From positions 4,862,882 through 4,926,881 of the forward strand of contig NZ_CP080095.1 in NCBI RefSeq assembly GCF_019428685.1: a stretch of DNA of 64,000 nucleotides, given 5' to 3'. This DNA is from Paraburkholderia edwinii. Its GTDB lineage: Bacteria > Pseudomonadota > Gammaproteobacteria > Burkholderiales > Burkholderiaceae. Positions 1-9,181 of this stretch are shown here, in pieces. How positions within the stretch are numbered: the first letter of the stretch is position 1; each line of letters opens with the position of its first letter. The position numbers and the translations under genes are program-made. The notes beneath the pieces were generated by a model, which saw nothing but the letters and a program-made list of their open reading frames with translations, had not been told where the DNA came from and did no database searches.

Positions 1-1
1 G

Positions 2-388
2 CTCTCCGGCCAGAAAGTCACGACCGCCGATCTGAAGGGCAAGGTCTATCTGGTGAACTTCTGGGCGACGAACTGCGATACCTGCATGAAGGAAATGCCG
101 CAGATGGTCGACACGTACAACCGCTTCAAAGGCAAAGGTCTCGAGTTCGTTGCGGTCGCAATGAAATATGACGCACCGATGTACGTCGCCAACTACACGG
201 AAACGCGCCGCCTGCCGTTCAAGGTTGCGATGGATGACGGTTCCGCGGCGCAGCAGTTCGGCAATGTCCAGCTCACGCCGACCACGTTCGTCATCGGCCG
301 TGACGGCAAGATTCTCAAGCGCTATGTCGGCGAGCCGAGCTTCCAGGAGCTCGATGCATTGCTCGACAAGGAACTGGGTTCGGCATAA
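2..388 (+). CDS. TlpA/ResA-type thiol-disulfide redoxin, C-terminal part (5' end outside window)
   Basis: The reading frame is open from the first bases of the window, so the N-terminus is missing. The visible part has the thioredoxin-fold active site WATNCDTC (a CxxC pair) followed by KEMP, and a cis-Pro segment near LTPTTFVIGRDG, which is typical of TlpA/ResA membrane-anchored or periplasmic thiol reductases. Such proteins keep cysteines reduced or oxidised during cytochrome c or envelope protein maturation. The in-frame GTG at 53 lies inside the fold and is not the real start. The gene ends at TAA 388, just before a clear terminator. Confidence 0.85.
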   Translation, partial: LSGQKVTTADLKGKVYLVNFWATNCDTCMKEMPQMVDTYNRFKGKGLEFVAVAMKYDAPMYVANYTETRRLPFKVAMDDGSAAQQFGNVQLTPTTFVIGRDGKILKRYVGEPSFQELDALLDKELGSA

Positions 389-422
389 GCAGCGATTAGC
401 AGCGTTTAACCGCTAGCCTATG

Positions 423-450
423 AAGCCCGCGCGATTGCGCGGGCTTTTTT
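423..450 (+). terminator. Rho-independent terminator after the redoxin gene
   Basis: A 10-bp perfect stem (AAGCCCGCGC / GCGCGGGCTT) with a GATT loop is followed by a T run. It lies 35 bases after the redoxin stop codon. Confidence 0.9.
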
Positions 451-712
451 GTTGTCCGTCTCATCCGCGCTGTCTACGCGACGCACTTTCCCCTCCATCC
501 ATTCGATTCCCTAAGCATTCTCACGCGTAACGCATGACGCGCCGATGTGCAATTCCTGTATCGCATGTCGCCGGCGACCCGATGCTTAAATCATTCAGCG
601 CACGTCAGTGCGTGTTACTCGAGCGCATCGCAGACGCGACGCCAGATTGTTGTGCGTGCATCGATTCGCCGCTCCACGACGCGAGTCGCCATATCTAGAC
701 GACGGGAATTCA

Positions 713-2239
713 ATGAGAACCGACAGCTATCGCAATACATATGCGCGCGAAGGCGCGCCAGCTCAAATACCACCACCGGCCGCTCCTGTGCAGCAACCGC
801 AGGTGTTCAACTACACGGCCCCACCACGCACGGCCCCGGATACTGAGTTCCGCCAGGCTTCGCCGGACACTCAGGTGCCGTACCGCATCGCCGGCGAGCA
901 GGGCAATGGAAACAATAGAAACGACGTCGACGGTGTGCCGTTGCGCAATGCGCCGTCACCTCAAGCACCGGGCGCGGAAACGCAACCAGCAGGCGCAGTC
1001 CAGGACGCAAACGGCAATTTCGTCTTCGATCGCTGGGACGAGGCCGGCACGCACGTCGTGGATAAATTCAACAAGCAGACCCTTATGCGTTCGCACGAAG
1101 AGACCGATACAGACGGTACCAGCAGCCTTCTGGTATTCAACGAACGCACCGGCCAGCGCTCAAGCGACGTGTATACGTCGGATGGCTCGCACAGACACAG
1201 CGAGTGGAACCAGCGTACCGGCAAACATAAGGACGAGAGCTGGAGCCCGCAGGGTCAGTACCAGTGTCAGGAGTGGAACGAGGCGACCGCGCGCGAGCAG
1301 GCCTTGCTGCGTCAGTATAAGAGCGATGTCGAACAAACTCTGCCAAACAATCGGCGGAATCTGGACGCCCCCACTTCTGCGGCACCCGGTGACGTTTCGC
1401 AGCGGCCGGTTTCCGATTACCGCAATACAGGCACGGGCGCGCCGGGCGCAGATAGGAATGAAGCGAGCCCGCGCCCCACGAATACCGATTGGCGCCCCGT
1501 CGGTGACGGCAGGTACGGTCGCGGCACAGGAGGCCAAGGAGGCCGCGGACACGTAGGCCCCGGTGGTGGTGGCCGCGGGCAAGTAGGTCCCGGTGGTGGT
1601 GGCGGCGGAGGTGGCCGCGGGCAAGTAGGTCCCGGTGGTGGCGGTGGCGGTGGCGGAGGTGGCGGCGGATCAGCAGGTCCAACGGGTGGCGCGGGCAACG
1701 CAACCGTCCCCAATCCCGAGATGATCAACACCGGCGCGTCGCAATTCTCGCAGGAGCAGCTGAATCGCTTGAACGCCGCTCCTCAGAAGCTGATGCAGTT
1801 CCTTGACGTCGCGCTTGCGCGTCTCGACAAATACGGAGCGAACGATCCGGAACTGCAGCAATGGTTCGGCAAGAACGCGAGCGTCGACGAAATCAGGCAG
1901 ACGCTAACCAGAATGCGTGAGACGCTTGCTTCGGGTAACTACAAATTCTCGCTCGACCCGAATACCCGGGACAATTGGGAGATGGCGCACGTCTTCCCTA
2001 ACGACAAATCGCACACGATCCACGTGAGGCCGCACATGCTGGACCCGGTCTTCGGCAAAAATACGCCTGAGGTCACACTGTTCCATGAGCTCAGTCATTT
2101 CGACGACATCGGCAAAACACGCGATCTGGTTTACGGGGACTACAACGCGGCGACGCTCGCGCAAAGGGATAGCAACGCGGCAATGCACAACGCGGAAAAC
2201 TACGGCATGTTTATCCGCCAGGTGGCGCAGTTAGCTTAA
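713..2239 (+). CDS. M35-type (aspzincin) zinc metallopeptidase-like protein with Gly-rich linker; candidate secreted effector
   Basis: Encodes 508 residues from ATG 713. A longer in-frame start at 608 is possible, but that segment is Arg-rich and looks like leader DNA. No Sec signal peptide is visible. Residues 1-100 are rich in Pro, Gln and Ala. Residues about 105-225 contain Trp/Gly hairpin-like units (WNQRTGK, DESWSPQG). Residues about 275-325 are an almost pure Gly linker with repeated GRGQVGPG blocks. The C-terminal domain has HELSH (458-462) followed by GKTRDLVYG (467-475) and AENYGMF, matching the HExxH plus GTxDxxYG layout of the M35/lysine-specific endopeptidase family, where the Asp is the third zinc ligand. 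The host-directed or secreted role is inferred from the modular layout, the lack of a signal peptide and the T3SS in the window; the gene is about 44 kb from that cluster. Neighbouring genes give no functional link. Confidence 0.65.
   Translation: MRTDSYRNTYAREGAPAQIPPPAAPVQQPQVFNYTAPPRTAPDTEFRQASPDTQVPYRIAGEQGNGNNRNDVDGVPLRNAPSPQAPGAETQPAGAVQDANGNFVFDRWDEAGTHVVDKFNKQTLMRSHEETDTDGTSSLLVFNERTGQRSSDVYTSDGSHRHSEWNQRTGKHKDESWSPQGQYQCQEWNEATAREQALLRQYKSDVEQTLPNNRRNLDAPTSAAPGDVSQRPVSDYRNTGTGAPGADRNEASPRPTNTDWRPVGDGRYGRGTGGQGGRGHVGPGGGGRGQVGPGGGGGGGGRGQVGPGGGGGGGGGGGGSAGPTGGAGNATVPNPEMINTGASQFSQEQLNRLNAAPQKLMQFLDVALARLDKYGANDPELQQWFGKNASVDEIRQTLTRMRETLASGNYKFSLDPNTRDNWEMAHVFPNDKSHTIHVRPHMLDPVFGKNTPEVTLFHELSHFDDIGKTRDLVYGDYNAATLAQRDSNAAMHNAENYGMFIRQVAQLA
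1540..1680 (+). repeat. Imperfect Gly-rich coding repeats
   Basis: Repeated units of the type GGCCGCGGGCAAGTAGGTCC followed by runs of GGT/GGC codons encode GRGQVGPG plus poly-Gly. Three unit copies differ in the length of the Gly run, which suggests expansion by slippage. The repeat joins the N-terminal region to the peptidase domain. Confidence 0.85.
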
Positions 2240-2360
2240 GTCGAAGTCGTAACCGGGTTCGCCTTGGATGCAGTTCCGCCCGATGCCGCGCGAAGCCCGG
2301 TGGCCCCGCCCTTGCCTCGCATCGGATCGATACGCGTGACGGCGCCGGCAAGCCGACCCG

Positions 2361-3710
2361 TTACCGCTCGCCCTCACCGCGCGCAACAAGCCCATACCGC
2401 TTGATCTTTTCATAGAGCGTCGCCTTGCCGAGCTGCAGCCGGTCGGCCGCCAACGCAACCGCGCCGCCCGCCTGCTCGAGCGCCTCGGCAATCACCGCAC
2501 GCTCAAACTGTTCGACGCGCTCCTTCAACGGCTGCGTGTCGCCATCATCGGCCGACGTCGCGACCGTATCGTCGACGATACCGAGCACGAAGCGATCGGC
2601 CGCATTGCGCAGCTCGCGCACATTGCCGGGCCACTCGCGCTGCATCAGGCCCGTGCGCTGACGGTCGGTGAGCATAGGCGCGGGACGCTGGTAGCGCACC
2701 GCCGCATCGAGCAGGAAATGTTCGAAGAGCGGCACGATATCTTCACGGCGCTCGGACAACGGCGGCAGCGCAATCGTCACGACGTTGAGCCGATACAGCA
2801 AGTCACGCCGGAACGTGCCGGCCGCGACGTGCTCCGTCATATCGCCTTTCGCCGCGGCAACAATGCGGCAGTCCACCTGAATCGGCTGGTTCGAGCCGAG
2901 CCGCTCGAGCACGCCATCCTGCAGCACACGCAGCAGCTTCACCTGCAGCGCGAGCGGCATGCTTTCGATTTCGTCGAGAAAAAGCGTGCCGCCCGACGCA
3001 TGCTCGAGCTTGCCGATGCGTCGTTTGGCCGCGCCCGTGAAAGCGCCAGGCTCGTAGCCGAACATTTCAGACTCGAACATCTGCTCGGGCAGAGCGCCGC
3101 AATTGACCGCGATAAACGGCTTGTCGCGGCGCGGTGACAGTTCGTGCAGACTGCGCGCAATGAGCTCCTTGCCCGCGCCCGTGTCGCCGTTGATCAGCAC
3201 CGCCGCATCGGTCGGCGCAACGTTCGCGATAAGCCGGCGCACCTGCTCGATCGCAGAGCTGCGTCCGATGATGCGCGGCGCGACCGAACTTTGTTCGGCC
3301 AGCTCGCGGCGCAATGCGAGGTTCTCGAGCACCAGCGTGCGGCGCTCGAGCGCGCGCCGCACCGTCTCGACGAGCCGCTCCGACGCGAACGGCTTTTCAA
3401 TGAAGTCGTAGGCGCCGTCGCGCATCGCCTGCACGGCCATTGAAATATCGCCGTGTCCGGTGACGAGAATCACCGGCACATCGGGCGTGCGCTCGCGGCA
3501 CTGCGCGAGCAGGTCGAGTCCGCTCGCACCGGGTAGCCGGATATCGCTCACCACGACGCCCGCGAAATCGGCGCTGACCAGCTTCAACGCGGATTCAGCC
3601 GCGGCGTGTCCCATCACTTCGAAGCCCGCGAGCTGCAAGCTCTGCACGCTTGCGCGCCGCACGAGCTCGTCGTCTTCGACATACAGCACCTGGATACTCT
3701 TGGTCACCAT
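2361..3710 (-). CDS. dctD: C4-dicarboxylate sigma-54-dependent response regulator DctD
   Basis: About 449 residues. The N-terminal receiver domain has the acidic pair D13/D14 and predicted phospho-acceptor D56 (in VVVSDIRLP). The central AAA+ domain has Walker A (NGDTGAGKE) and the sigma-54 contact motif GAFTGA. A Fis-type helix-turn-helix lies at the C-terminus ([15 protein letters not shown]). It activates sigma-54 promoters of dicarboxylate transport genes when phosphorylated by DctB. ATG 3710 lies 19 bases after the dctB stop; an alternative ATG at 3746 would overlap dctB. It is the last gene of dctA-dctB-dctD. Confidence 0.9.
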   Translation of the reverse strand: MVTKSIQVLYVEDDELVRRASVQSLQLAGFEVMGHAAAESALKLVSADFAGVVVSDIRLPGASGLDLLAQCRERTPDVPVILVTGHGDISMAVQAMRDGAYDFIEKPFASERLVETVRRALERRTLVLENLALRRELAEQSSVAPRIIGRSSAIEQVRRLIANVAPTDAAVLINGDTGAGKELIARSLHELSPRRDKPFIAVNCGALPEQMFESEMFGYEPGAFTGAAKRRIGKLEHASGGTLFLDEIESMPLALQVKLLRVLQDGVLERLGSNQPIQVDCRIVAAAKGDMTEHVAAGTFRRDLLYRLNVVTIALPPLSERREDIVPLFEHFLLDAAVRYQRPAPMLTDRQRTGLMQREWPGNVRELRNAADRFVLGIVDDTVATSADDGDTQPLKERVEQFERAVIAEALEQAGGAVALAADRLQLGKATLYEKIKRYGLVARGEGER

Positions 3711-3729
3711 GATCGTTGCCGGATGAATG

Positions 3730-5829
3730 TCAGGTTCCCGCGGCAAGCGGGTCGCTCACCTGCGCCCGGGCGCGGCGCAGCGTCAGCGTGAAAGCCGCGC
3801 CGCCGTCCGGCGCGTTGCGCGCGGCCAGCGAGCCGCCGCAATCGCGCGCGATCGACGACGAGATCGCAAGGCCGAGCCCCAACCCCTGCCCCATCTCCTT
3901 CGTCGTGAAGAACGGTTCGAACAGGTGCGGCAGCACGTCGGCCGGAATGCCCGGTCCGTTGTCGCGGACCGTGATCGTCAACGTCGCCGCATCGGGCGCT
4001 TCCATCTCGATCGCAATATGCGGTTCAAGCAGGCCCGCGACCGCATCGAGCGCATTGCCGAGCAGATTGATCAGCACTTGCTCGAGCCGCAGATCGTCGC
4101 AATTCACCATGAGCTGCGGATGCCCGGCATCGATGTCGAACCGCTCGCGCGTCGGATTCGCCGCGGTTGCGTCGAGTAGCGACACATCGACCGTCACGCC
4201 TTGCAAGCGCTTCTGCAACAGCCCCAGCACATTGCGCAATGCGCGTGCGACCGGCGAGCGCGCGTTGCGCGGCCGCGCACGACCGACAAACAGCTTCAAC
4301 TGATTCGTGATCTTGCCCATGCGCTCGGTCAGCGCGGCGATCGCCTCGAGATTTTCATGCGCCGCCGCCTGGTCGCCGCGTTCGAGCAGCACGCGTGTGT
4401 TGTCCGAAAAGCTGCGCAGCGCGGCAAGCGGCTGGTTCAGCTCATGGGTGATGCCCGCCGCCATCTGGCCCAGCGCCGCGAGCTTGCTTGCCTGGATCAG
4501 TTCGTCGTGTGCGGCGCGCAGTTCCTGTTCGGCACGCGCGCGTTCGCGCACTTCGTTTTTCAGCTGTTCATTCGCCTGCGAGAGGTCCGCGGTGCGCTCC
4601 GCCACGCGCTCGTTGAGTTCGGCATATGCTTTTTGCAGCAGCGTGCGGCTCCTCATCACTTCGCGCACGCGCGCACGGCGCATGCGCCAGTAGAACAGCA
4701 ACAGACACAGCGATACATAGCCGAAGCCCGTTACGACCGTCGCATAGCGTGCGTCCGCGTTCACGGGATCGACCGGCGACAGCGTGATCAGATGCCAGTC
4801 CGGTTCGCCGAGCGCGCGGCTCGACGCGAGATAGCGCGGCGCATAGCGGCCGCCGCCGATCCGCACGATCCGTGCGCCGCCGGCGAGCGTGCGCTCGATT
4901 GTCATCGGTAGCGGCGTGATCGGTTGCTGCGCGTACTGGCGCGTCTGGCGGATCGAGTCCATCACTTCGTTCGAAAGCGGCCGCACCGTGTGGTACTTCC
5001 ACGCAGCCACCGACGACAGAAAGATCACGCCATGGTCGTCGGTCACGATCAGCGGTTCCGATGCATCCGCACCCTGAAACCACTCGAGATTGAGCTTGAC
5101 GACCGCAACGCCGACGATCTTGCCGTCGCGCATCACCGGTTGCGAGATAAAGTATCCCGGATCGTGCGACGTTGTGCCGATCGCAAAGAAACGCCCGACG
5201 CGTCCGTTAATCGCCTCGATGAAATACGGCCGGAACAGATATTCGACGCCGACGAAACTGTCCGCGTCGAGCCAGTTGCTGGCCGCGACGCATATGCCGT
5301 CGGCTTTGATGATGTAGGTGACGTTCGCCCGTGCCTGGCGGTTCAGGTCCTCGAGGTAATGGTTGGCGCGCGCGACGTTGACTTCAGTGGGCGCAACCAC
5401 GACGTCTTGCACAACAGGGTGTTCGGCAAGCAGATAGGGAAGCGATTCGTAGCGCTCGAGCGTGCTTCTGAGCGCGCTTGTCGTACGGTCGGCGCGAGCG
5501 GCCGCATTCAGACGCAGCGCTTCGATGCCGCGCTGCCAGCTCACCGACCACGTGAGCCCGCATGCCGCCGCGAGCCCAGCGACGAGCGCGAAGAAAACGA
5601 GCAGACGGCGCGTCACGGTAACCACGTCAGGACGATGGGAGTCGCCTATTGTGGCACATTGCGCAGCGCCGTCTGCGTCTAGCGAGGCTTGATCCGCCTT
5701 TTGCGCGGCGGCACTTATGTCGCGCGCCGCGCCTTTCTTATTGTTGAAGAGCCGCGCGCGATACGTCTGTTGCGTCGCTTGCGCGGCTGCGGGCGGCGCC
5801 GCTGTGCCTCGCGGCGCCGTGGTCCCCAT
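3730..5829 (-). CDS. dctB: C4-dicarboxylate sensor histidine kinase DctB
   Basis: 699 residues. A transmembrane segment at about 74-95, a periplasmic double-Cache-like sensor region, and a second transmembrane segment near 375-395 precede a coiled coil, the H-box GITHELNQPLA, and the HATPase motifs (N box, DNGPGIP, GLGLGLAI). It senses succinate, fumarate or malate and phosphorylates DctD. An Ala/Gln-rich cytoplasmic segment of about 70 residues precedes the first transmembrane helix; GTG codons near 5621 could give a shorter protein, but ATG 5829 has an AGGG ribosome site and lies 18 bases after the dctA stop, so I keep it. Confidence 0.88.
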   Translation of the reverse strand: MGTTAPRGTAAPPAAAQATQQTYRARLFNNKKGAARDISAAAQKADQASLDADGAAQCATIGDSHRPDVVTVTRRLLVFFALVAGLAAACGLTWSVSWQRGIEALRLNAAARADRTTSALRSTLERYESLPYLLAEHPVVQDVVVAPTEVNVARANHYLEDLNRQARANVTYIIKADGICVAASNWLDADSFVGVEYLFRPYFIEAINGRVGRFFAIGTTSHDPGYFISQPVMRDGKIVGVAVVKLNLEWFQGADASEPLIVTDDHGVIFLSSVAAWKYHTVRPLSNEVMDSIRQTRQYAQQPITPLPMTIERTLAGGARIVRIGGGRYAPRYLASSRALGEPDWHLITLSPVDPVNADARYATVVTGFGYVSLCLLLFYWRMRRARVREVMRSRTLLQKAYAELNERVAERTADLSQANEQLKNEVRERARAEQELRAAHDELIQASKLAALGQMAAGITHELNQPLAALRSFSDNTRVLLERGDQAAAHENLEAIAALTERMGKITNQLKLFVGRARPRNARSPVARALRNVLGLLQKRLQGVTVDVSLLDATAANPTRERFDIDAGHPQLMVNCDDLRLEQVLINLLGNALDAVAGLLEPHIAIEMEAPDAATLTITVRDNGPGIPADVLPHLFEPFFTTKEMGQGLGLGLAISSSIARDCGGSLAARNAPDGGAAFTLTLRRARAQVSDPLAAGT

Positions 5830-5847
5830 GGCTAAAACCCTGGTCGC

Positions 5848-7128
5848 TTAAACTTCGGCCGCTTCGCTGACCGACACGTCGCGCTGCATCACCGCGCGCA
5901 GCTTCGAGCGGTCAAGTTCGCGTTCCCATGCCGATACGACAACCGTCGCCACGCCGTTACCGACAATGTTCGTCAGCGCGCGGCATTCGCTCATGAAGCG
6001 GTCGATGCCGAGAATCAGCACCATGCCCGACAGCGGAATCGTCGGCACGACGGCGAGCGTCGCGGCGAGCGTGATGAAGCCTGCGCCCGTCACGCCGCTC
6101 GCGCCCTTCGACGTCAGCATCGTCACGGCGAGCAGCGTCAGCTGCTGCGTGAGCGTCAGATCGGTGTTGGTCGCCTGCGCGATAAAGAGCACCGCCATCG
6201 TCATGTAGATATTGGTGCCGTCGAGGTTAAACGAGTAACCGGTCGGCACGACGAGGCCCACGACCGAACGCGAGCAGCCGAGCTTCTCGAGCTTCAGCAT
6301 CAGCTGCGGCAGCGCCGCTTCCGACGAGCTCGTGCCGAGCACGATCAGCATCTCTTCCTTGATGTACGCGACAAAGCGGAAGATGTTGAAGCCAACCACG
6401 CGCGCGATGATGCCGAGCACGACAATCACGAACACGATCGACGTCAGATAGAACGTGCCGATCAGCTTCAGCAGCGGCAGCAGCGAGCCGATGCCGTACT
6501 TGCCGATGGTGAACGCCATCGCGCCGAACGCGCCGATCGGCGCGAGCTTCGTGATGATCTTCACGACGCCGAACAGCACGCCCGAGATGCCTTCGATGAA
6601 ATCGGTGACGACCTTGCCGCGCTCGCCGATCGTGGCAAGCACGCTGCCGAACAGCAGCGCGACGAGCAGGATCTGCAGGATTTCACCTTGCGCGAACGCG
6701 GACGAGATCGTGTCCGGAATGATGTGCATCAGGAACTCGACCGTCGACTGGCCGTGCGCTTTCGCCGCATACGACGCAACCGCCTTGCCGTCGAGCGTGG
6801 CCGGATCGATGTTGAAGCCGACGCCGGGCTTGAGCACATGCGTCGCGATCAGGCCGAGCACGAGTGCGAAGGTCGAGACGATCTCGAAGTACAGCAGCGC
6901 CTTGCCGCCGACGCGTCCTACCTTCTTCATGTCCTGCATGCCAGCGATGCCGGTCACAACCGTGCAGAAGATGATCGGGCCGATCACCATCTTGATCAGC
7001 TTGATGAACGCGTCGCCAAGCGGCTTCATGTCTACGGCGAATGCCGGCGAGAAATGCCCGAGGACGATGCCGATAATGATTGCGGCAATCACCTGGACAT
7101 AAAGGATTTTGTAGAAGGGTTTCTTCAC
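5848..7128 (-). CDS. dctA: C4-dicarboxylate/proton symporter DctA
   Basis: 426 residues, multi-pass, of the dicarboxylate/amino acid:cation symporter family. It has the family signatures [11 protein letters not shown] (re-entrant hairpin 1), the NLDGT segment in [13 protein letters not shown], and [12 protein letters not shown] (hairpin 2). It imports succinate, fumarate and malate. It is the first gene of a dctABD operon, with a sigma-54 promoter about 195 bases upstream. Confidence 0.95.
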   Translation of the reverse strand: MKKPFYKILYVQVIAAIIIGIVLGHFSPAFAVDMKPLGDAFIKLIKMVIGPIIFCTVVTGIAGMQDMKKVGRVGGKALLYFEIVSTFALVLGLIATHVLKPGVGFNIDPATLDGKAVASYAAKAHGQSTVEFLMHIIPDTISSAFAQGEILQILLVALLFGSVLATIGERGKVVTDFIEGISGVLFGVVKIITKLAPIGAFGAMAFTIGKYGIGSLLPLLKLIGTFYLTSIVFVIVVLGIIARVVGFNIFRFVAYIKEEMLIVLGTSSSEAALPQLMLKLEKLGCSRSVVGLVVPTGYSFNLDGTNIYMTMAVLFIAQATNTDLTLTQQLTLLAVTMLTSKGASGVTGAGFITLAATLAVVPTIPLSGMVLILGIDRFMSECRALTNIVGNGVATVVVSAWERELDRSKLRAVMQRDVSVSEAAEV

Positions 7129-7323
7129 GATGGTTCCTGCGATGGAGTAAGCGACAGGCTCGTCATGCGGCGCATCATGCGAACGGAGTTCGTACGCTTG
7201 TGCGCGAGCTACGAGCCGCTACAAGACGACGATTTCAGAAGGTCCAGGACAGGAATTCAGGCATCGTTGTCTCCTTTGCTTTATTTATGAGCAGCACCCC
7301 GTAGCGTGCCGCGCCAGACATAT

Positions 7324-7339
7324 TGCAAGGTCGATGCCA
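7324..7339 (-). promoter_or_regulatory. Sigma-54 (-24/-12) promoter of dctA
   Basis: The minus strand reads TGGCAT-N5-TTGCA, with GG at -24 and GC at -12 in correct spacing. It points toward dctA, leaving an untranslated leader of about 185 bases. The presence of DctD in the same operon supports the assignment. Confidence 0.8.
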
Positions 7340-7408
7340 ATGCGAGCCGCATGGCGGCGCGTTGATTTCTAAAGCTATTTTTCGCCTGTGCGGGCGCACA
7401 TATCCCGC

Positions 7409-7444
7409 TTTCCGGAAATCCGGAATCGGAATGTCGGGGATTCC
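7409..7444. promoter_or_regulatory. Candidate DctD enhancer region
   Basis: It lies 70-120 bases upstream of the sigma-54 promoter. It contains the 10-bp palindrome TTTCCGGAAA (7409-7418) and an inverted pair GGAATC (7422-7427) / GATTCC (7439-7444), a distance typical of enhancer-binding protein sites. The assignment to DctD is by position only. Confidence 0.45.
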
Positions 7445-7491
7445 AGAATGTGGGCGTAAGGTGAAACCCCAGGCGCGCGCAGCGCGCCGGC

Positions 7492-8268
7492 TCAGCGCAG
7501 TGCGGCTTCGCTAATCAGATCGAGGCGGTCGGTGCAGATCATGTCGACGCCCCATTGGGAGAGTTCGCGCGCACGAACAACGTCGTTCACGGTGTACGCG
7601 AGTACGCGCAGGCCGGCCGCGCGAACTTCAGCGACGAGCCGTTCAGTCAGATGCTTGTGATCCGCGTGCAGCGATACGCATTCGAGTTCGCACACGATGC
7701 GCTGCCAGTCGTGCGGCACCGCGTCGAACAGCATGCCGCGCGGTAGCGAGGGGGCCGCCTTGCGTGCCGCCGCCAACGCGTCGTACGAGAACGACGACAG
7801 CAGAGGCGTTTGCGAACGCCATAGCGAAAGCGCCGCGGTGGCGACGAGTTCGCCCGTCAGCGCGTCGCGGCCGCTACAGGGCTTGATTTCGATATTCGCG
7901 GCGAGCGTATCGCGTTCACAGCGCGCAGCGGCATCCGCAAGCGTGGGCAGGCGTGCGCCCGCGAAGCGGTGATCGAACCATGAACCTGCGTCGAGCGCGC
8001 TCAATTGCGCCCACGTGTGCTGCGCCGCTGCGCCGCAACCGCTTGTGGTTCGATCGAGGGTGTCGTCATGCAGCAGAAACGGTTGATTGTCGGCGGACAG
8101 CTTTGCGTCGAACTCGACCATCCGGTAACCGTGCTGGACACACACGTCGAAGCCCGCGAGCGTGTTTTCCGGTGCGAGCTTACCCCCGCACCGGTGCGCC
8201 ACGAGCCGCGGGTATCGCCAACGGGCCGTTTCATCTTCGTCTTCGACGTCGATTCCGTTTGCCATCAT
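7492..8268 (-). CDS. ugpQ: Glycerophosphodiester phosphodiesterase
   Basis: About 258 residues from ATG 8268; an upstream TTG at 8325 would add 19 residues and no start has a strong ribosome site. GDPD TIM-barrel motifs are present: VAHRCGGKLAPENT near the N-terminus, EFDAKLSAD (metal-binding Glu/Asp), LLHDDTLDRTT (catalytic His), and NIEIKP. It hydrolyses glycerophosphodiesters to glycerol-3-phosphate and an alcohol, probably in the cytoplasm because no signal peptide is seen. It lies upstream of dctA on the same strand with its own downstream spacing. Confidence 0.88.
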   Translation of the reverse strand: MMANGIDVEDEDETARWRYPRLVAHRCGGKLAPENTLAGFDVCVQHGYRMVEFDAKLSADNQPFLLHDDTLDRTTSGCGAAAQHTWAQLSALDAGSWFDHRFAGARLPTLADAAARCERDTLAANIEIKPCSGRDALTGELVATAALSLWRSQTPLLSSFSYDALAAARKAAPSLPRGMLFDAVPHDWQRIVCELECVSLHADHKHLTERLVAEVRAAGLRVLAYTVNDVVRARELSQWGVDMICTDRLDLISEAALR

Positions 8269-8325
8269 CCGTCCGCTTTGGGTTGGTGCATCCGTTGATG
8301 TGGTGATGATCGCCGCATGTACCAA

Positions 8326-8850
8326 CTACGCGACCAGCATGCGGACTTCCCGCTGCATGCGCGACGTCATCTGGCGCCCTTCCTTCGCAAGGTTGATCTG
8401 CATCGCGGTGGAAGCGACATCGATCAAGCGCTGCTCAAGGTTGTAGTTGCACTTCGCCTGCAGCCACGCAAGGATATCGGCCAGATGCCATACGGTTGTG
8501 GTCCCCTCGTGTACCGGTGTGGGGAAGCTCGTCGCGTGTTTGAGCATGAGCTTGCGCATGTTCTGGCGCGTCACGCCAACCGCCTGTGCCGCATCGGTGA
8601 GCCCGACAAAGTCGGGCGCCGCTTCGATCAGCTTCGCCGACGGGACGACCGATTTGACGCTTGCAAGTGCGCTGACGAGCGCTTCATCGGCCGACTCCGC
8701 CTCACGCGTAAATTCGAGTGCGATGCGGCCAGGATGGCCGATGCCGATCAATGCATCGTCGCACCCGGCGGCACCGAGCTGTTCGACCAGGTCGTCCAGA
8801 TCGGTGTCGACCTCTGCCAACTGGTACTTCAGCGTAAAGATGTACTCCAT
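8326..8850 (-). CDS. Helix-turn-helix DNA-binding protein, probable second gene of a toxin-antitoxin-like pair
   Basis: 174 residues. An alpha/beta N-terminal half (residues 1-80) precedes a helix-turn-helix segment (GLTDAAQAVGVTRQNMRKLM, about residues 82-101) and a Trp-containing wing (TTTVWHLADILAWL). Its ATG lies two bases after the stop of the upstream small gene, and its ribosome site (GGAGGG) sits inside that gene's 3' end, so translation is coupled. I do not recognise a named family with certainty. The pairing of a small basic protein with a DNA-binding partner behind a palindromic operator resembles a toxin-antitoxin operon in which this protein is antitoxin and autorepressor; that role is inferred. 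Confidence 0.55.
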   Translation of the reverse strand: MEYIFTLKYQLAEVDTDLDDLVEQLGAAGCDDALIGIGHPGRIALEFTREAESADEALVSALASVKSVVPSAKLIEAAPDFVGLTDAAQAVGVTRQNMRKLMLKHATSFPTPVHEGTTTVWHLADILAWLQAKCNYNLEQRLIDVASTAMQINLAKEGRQMTSRMQREVRMLVA

Positions 8851-8852
8851 TG

Positions 8853-9134
8853 CTATCCCTCCTGCGGCGCGAGCCGCATTGAAGCCTTGCGCCTGATGTG
8901 CGTGGCGCAGTTATCGACCACCCGCCTCAACGCATTGGCGTGATTGCCGGCACTGCGCGGCGTACTCCAGACACAGCTAATACAAAATTCTCCGCAGCGA
9001 CATTCATCGCCTTTATACGGGCAATAAAGCTTTCCCCAAGCGTGCGCTCCGCCCACGACGAGCCGCCAACCTTCTGCTTCGGCGTGCTTCAGTGCTTGCT
9101 CGACTTCCTTCTTTGGGTGAATTGATCTCGTCAT
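8853..9134 (-). CDS. Small Cys-rich protein, possible HicA-like toxin
   Basis: 93 residues from ATG 9134, chosen because GAGGT lies 4 bases upstream; a longer in-frame start at 9173 would fall in the operator palindrome. The N-terminal half (KKEVEQALKHAEAEGWRL ... GGAHAWGKLYCPY) resembles the helix-strand pattern of HicA/dsRBD-like toxins. A Cys cluster follows (CPYKGDECRCGEFCISC), then a basic C-terminal helix. First gene of a two-gene unit. The toxin role is inferred from gene order only. Confidence 0.45.
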   Translation of the reverse strand: MTRSIHPKKEVEQALKHAEAEGWRLVVGGAHAWGKLYCPYKGDECRCGEFCISCVWSTPRSAGNHANALRRVVDNCATHIRRKASMRLAPQEG

Positions 9135-9165
9135 GCTGACCTCAAGATTAATGACGTTGAAACCA

Positions 9166-9181
9166 GTTGTCAATTGACAAC
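9166..9181. promoter_or_regulatory. 16-bp perfect palindrome, candidate operator of the two-gene module
   Basis: GTTGTCAATTGACAAC lies 32 bases upstream of the first gene's ATG, next to a GATAAT-like -10 element on the minus strand. The half-site TTGTCAAT recurs 70 bases further upstream at 9237-9244. The local sequence is more AT-rich than the surroundings. Confidence 0.6.

Noticed and set aside
665..688. TTCG-N16-GTCG upstream of the metallopeptidase gene, like an hrpII box
   Set aside because: One half differs from the consensus and no such motif was found upstream of the other T3SS-region genes, so chance is likely.
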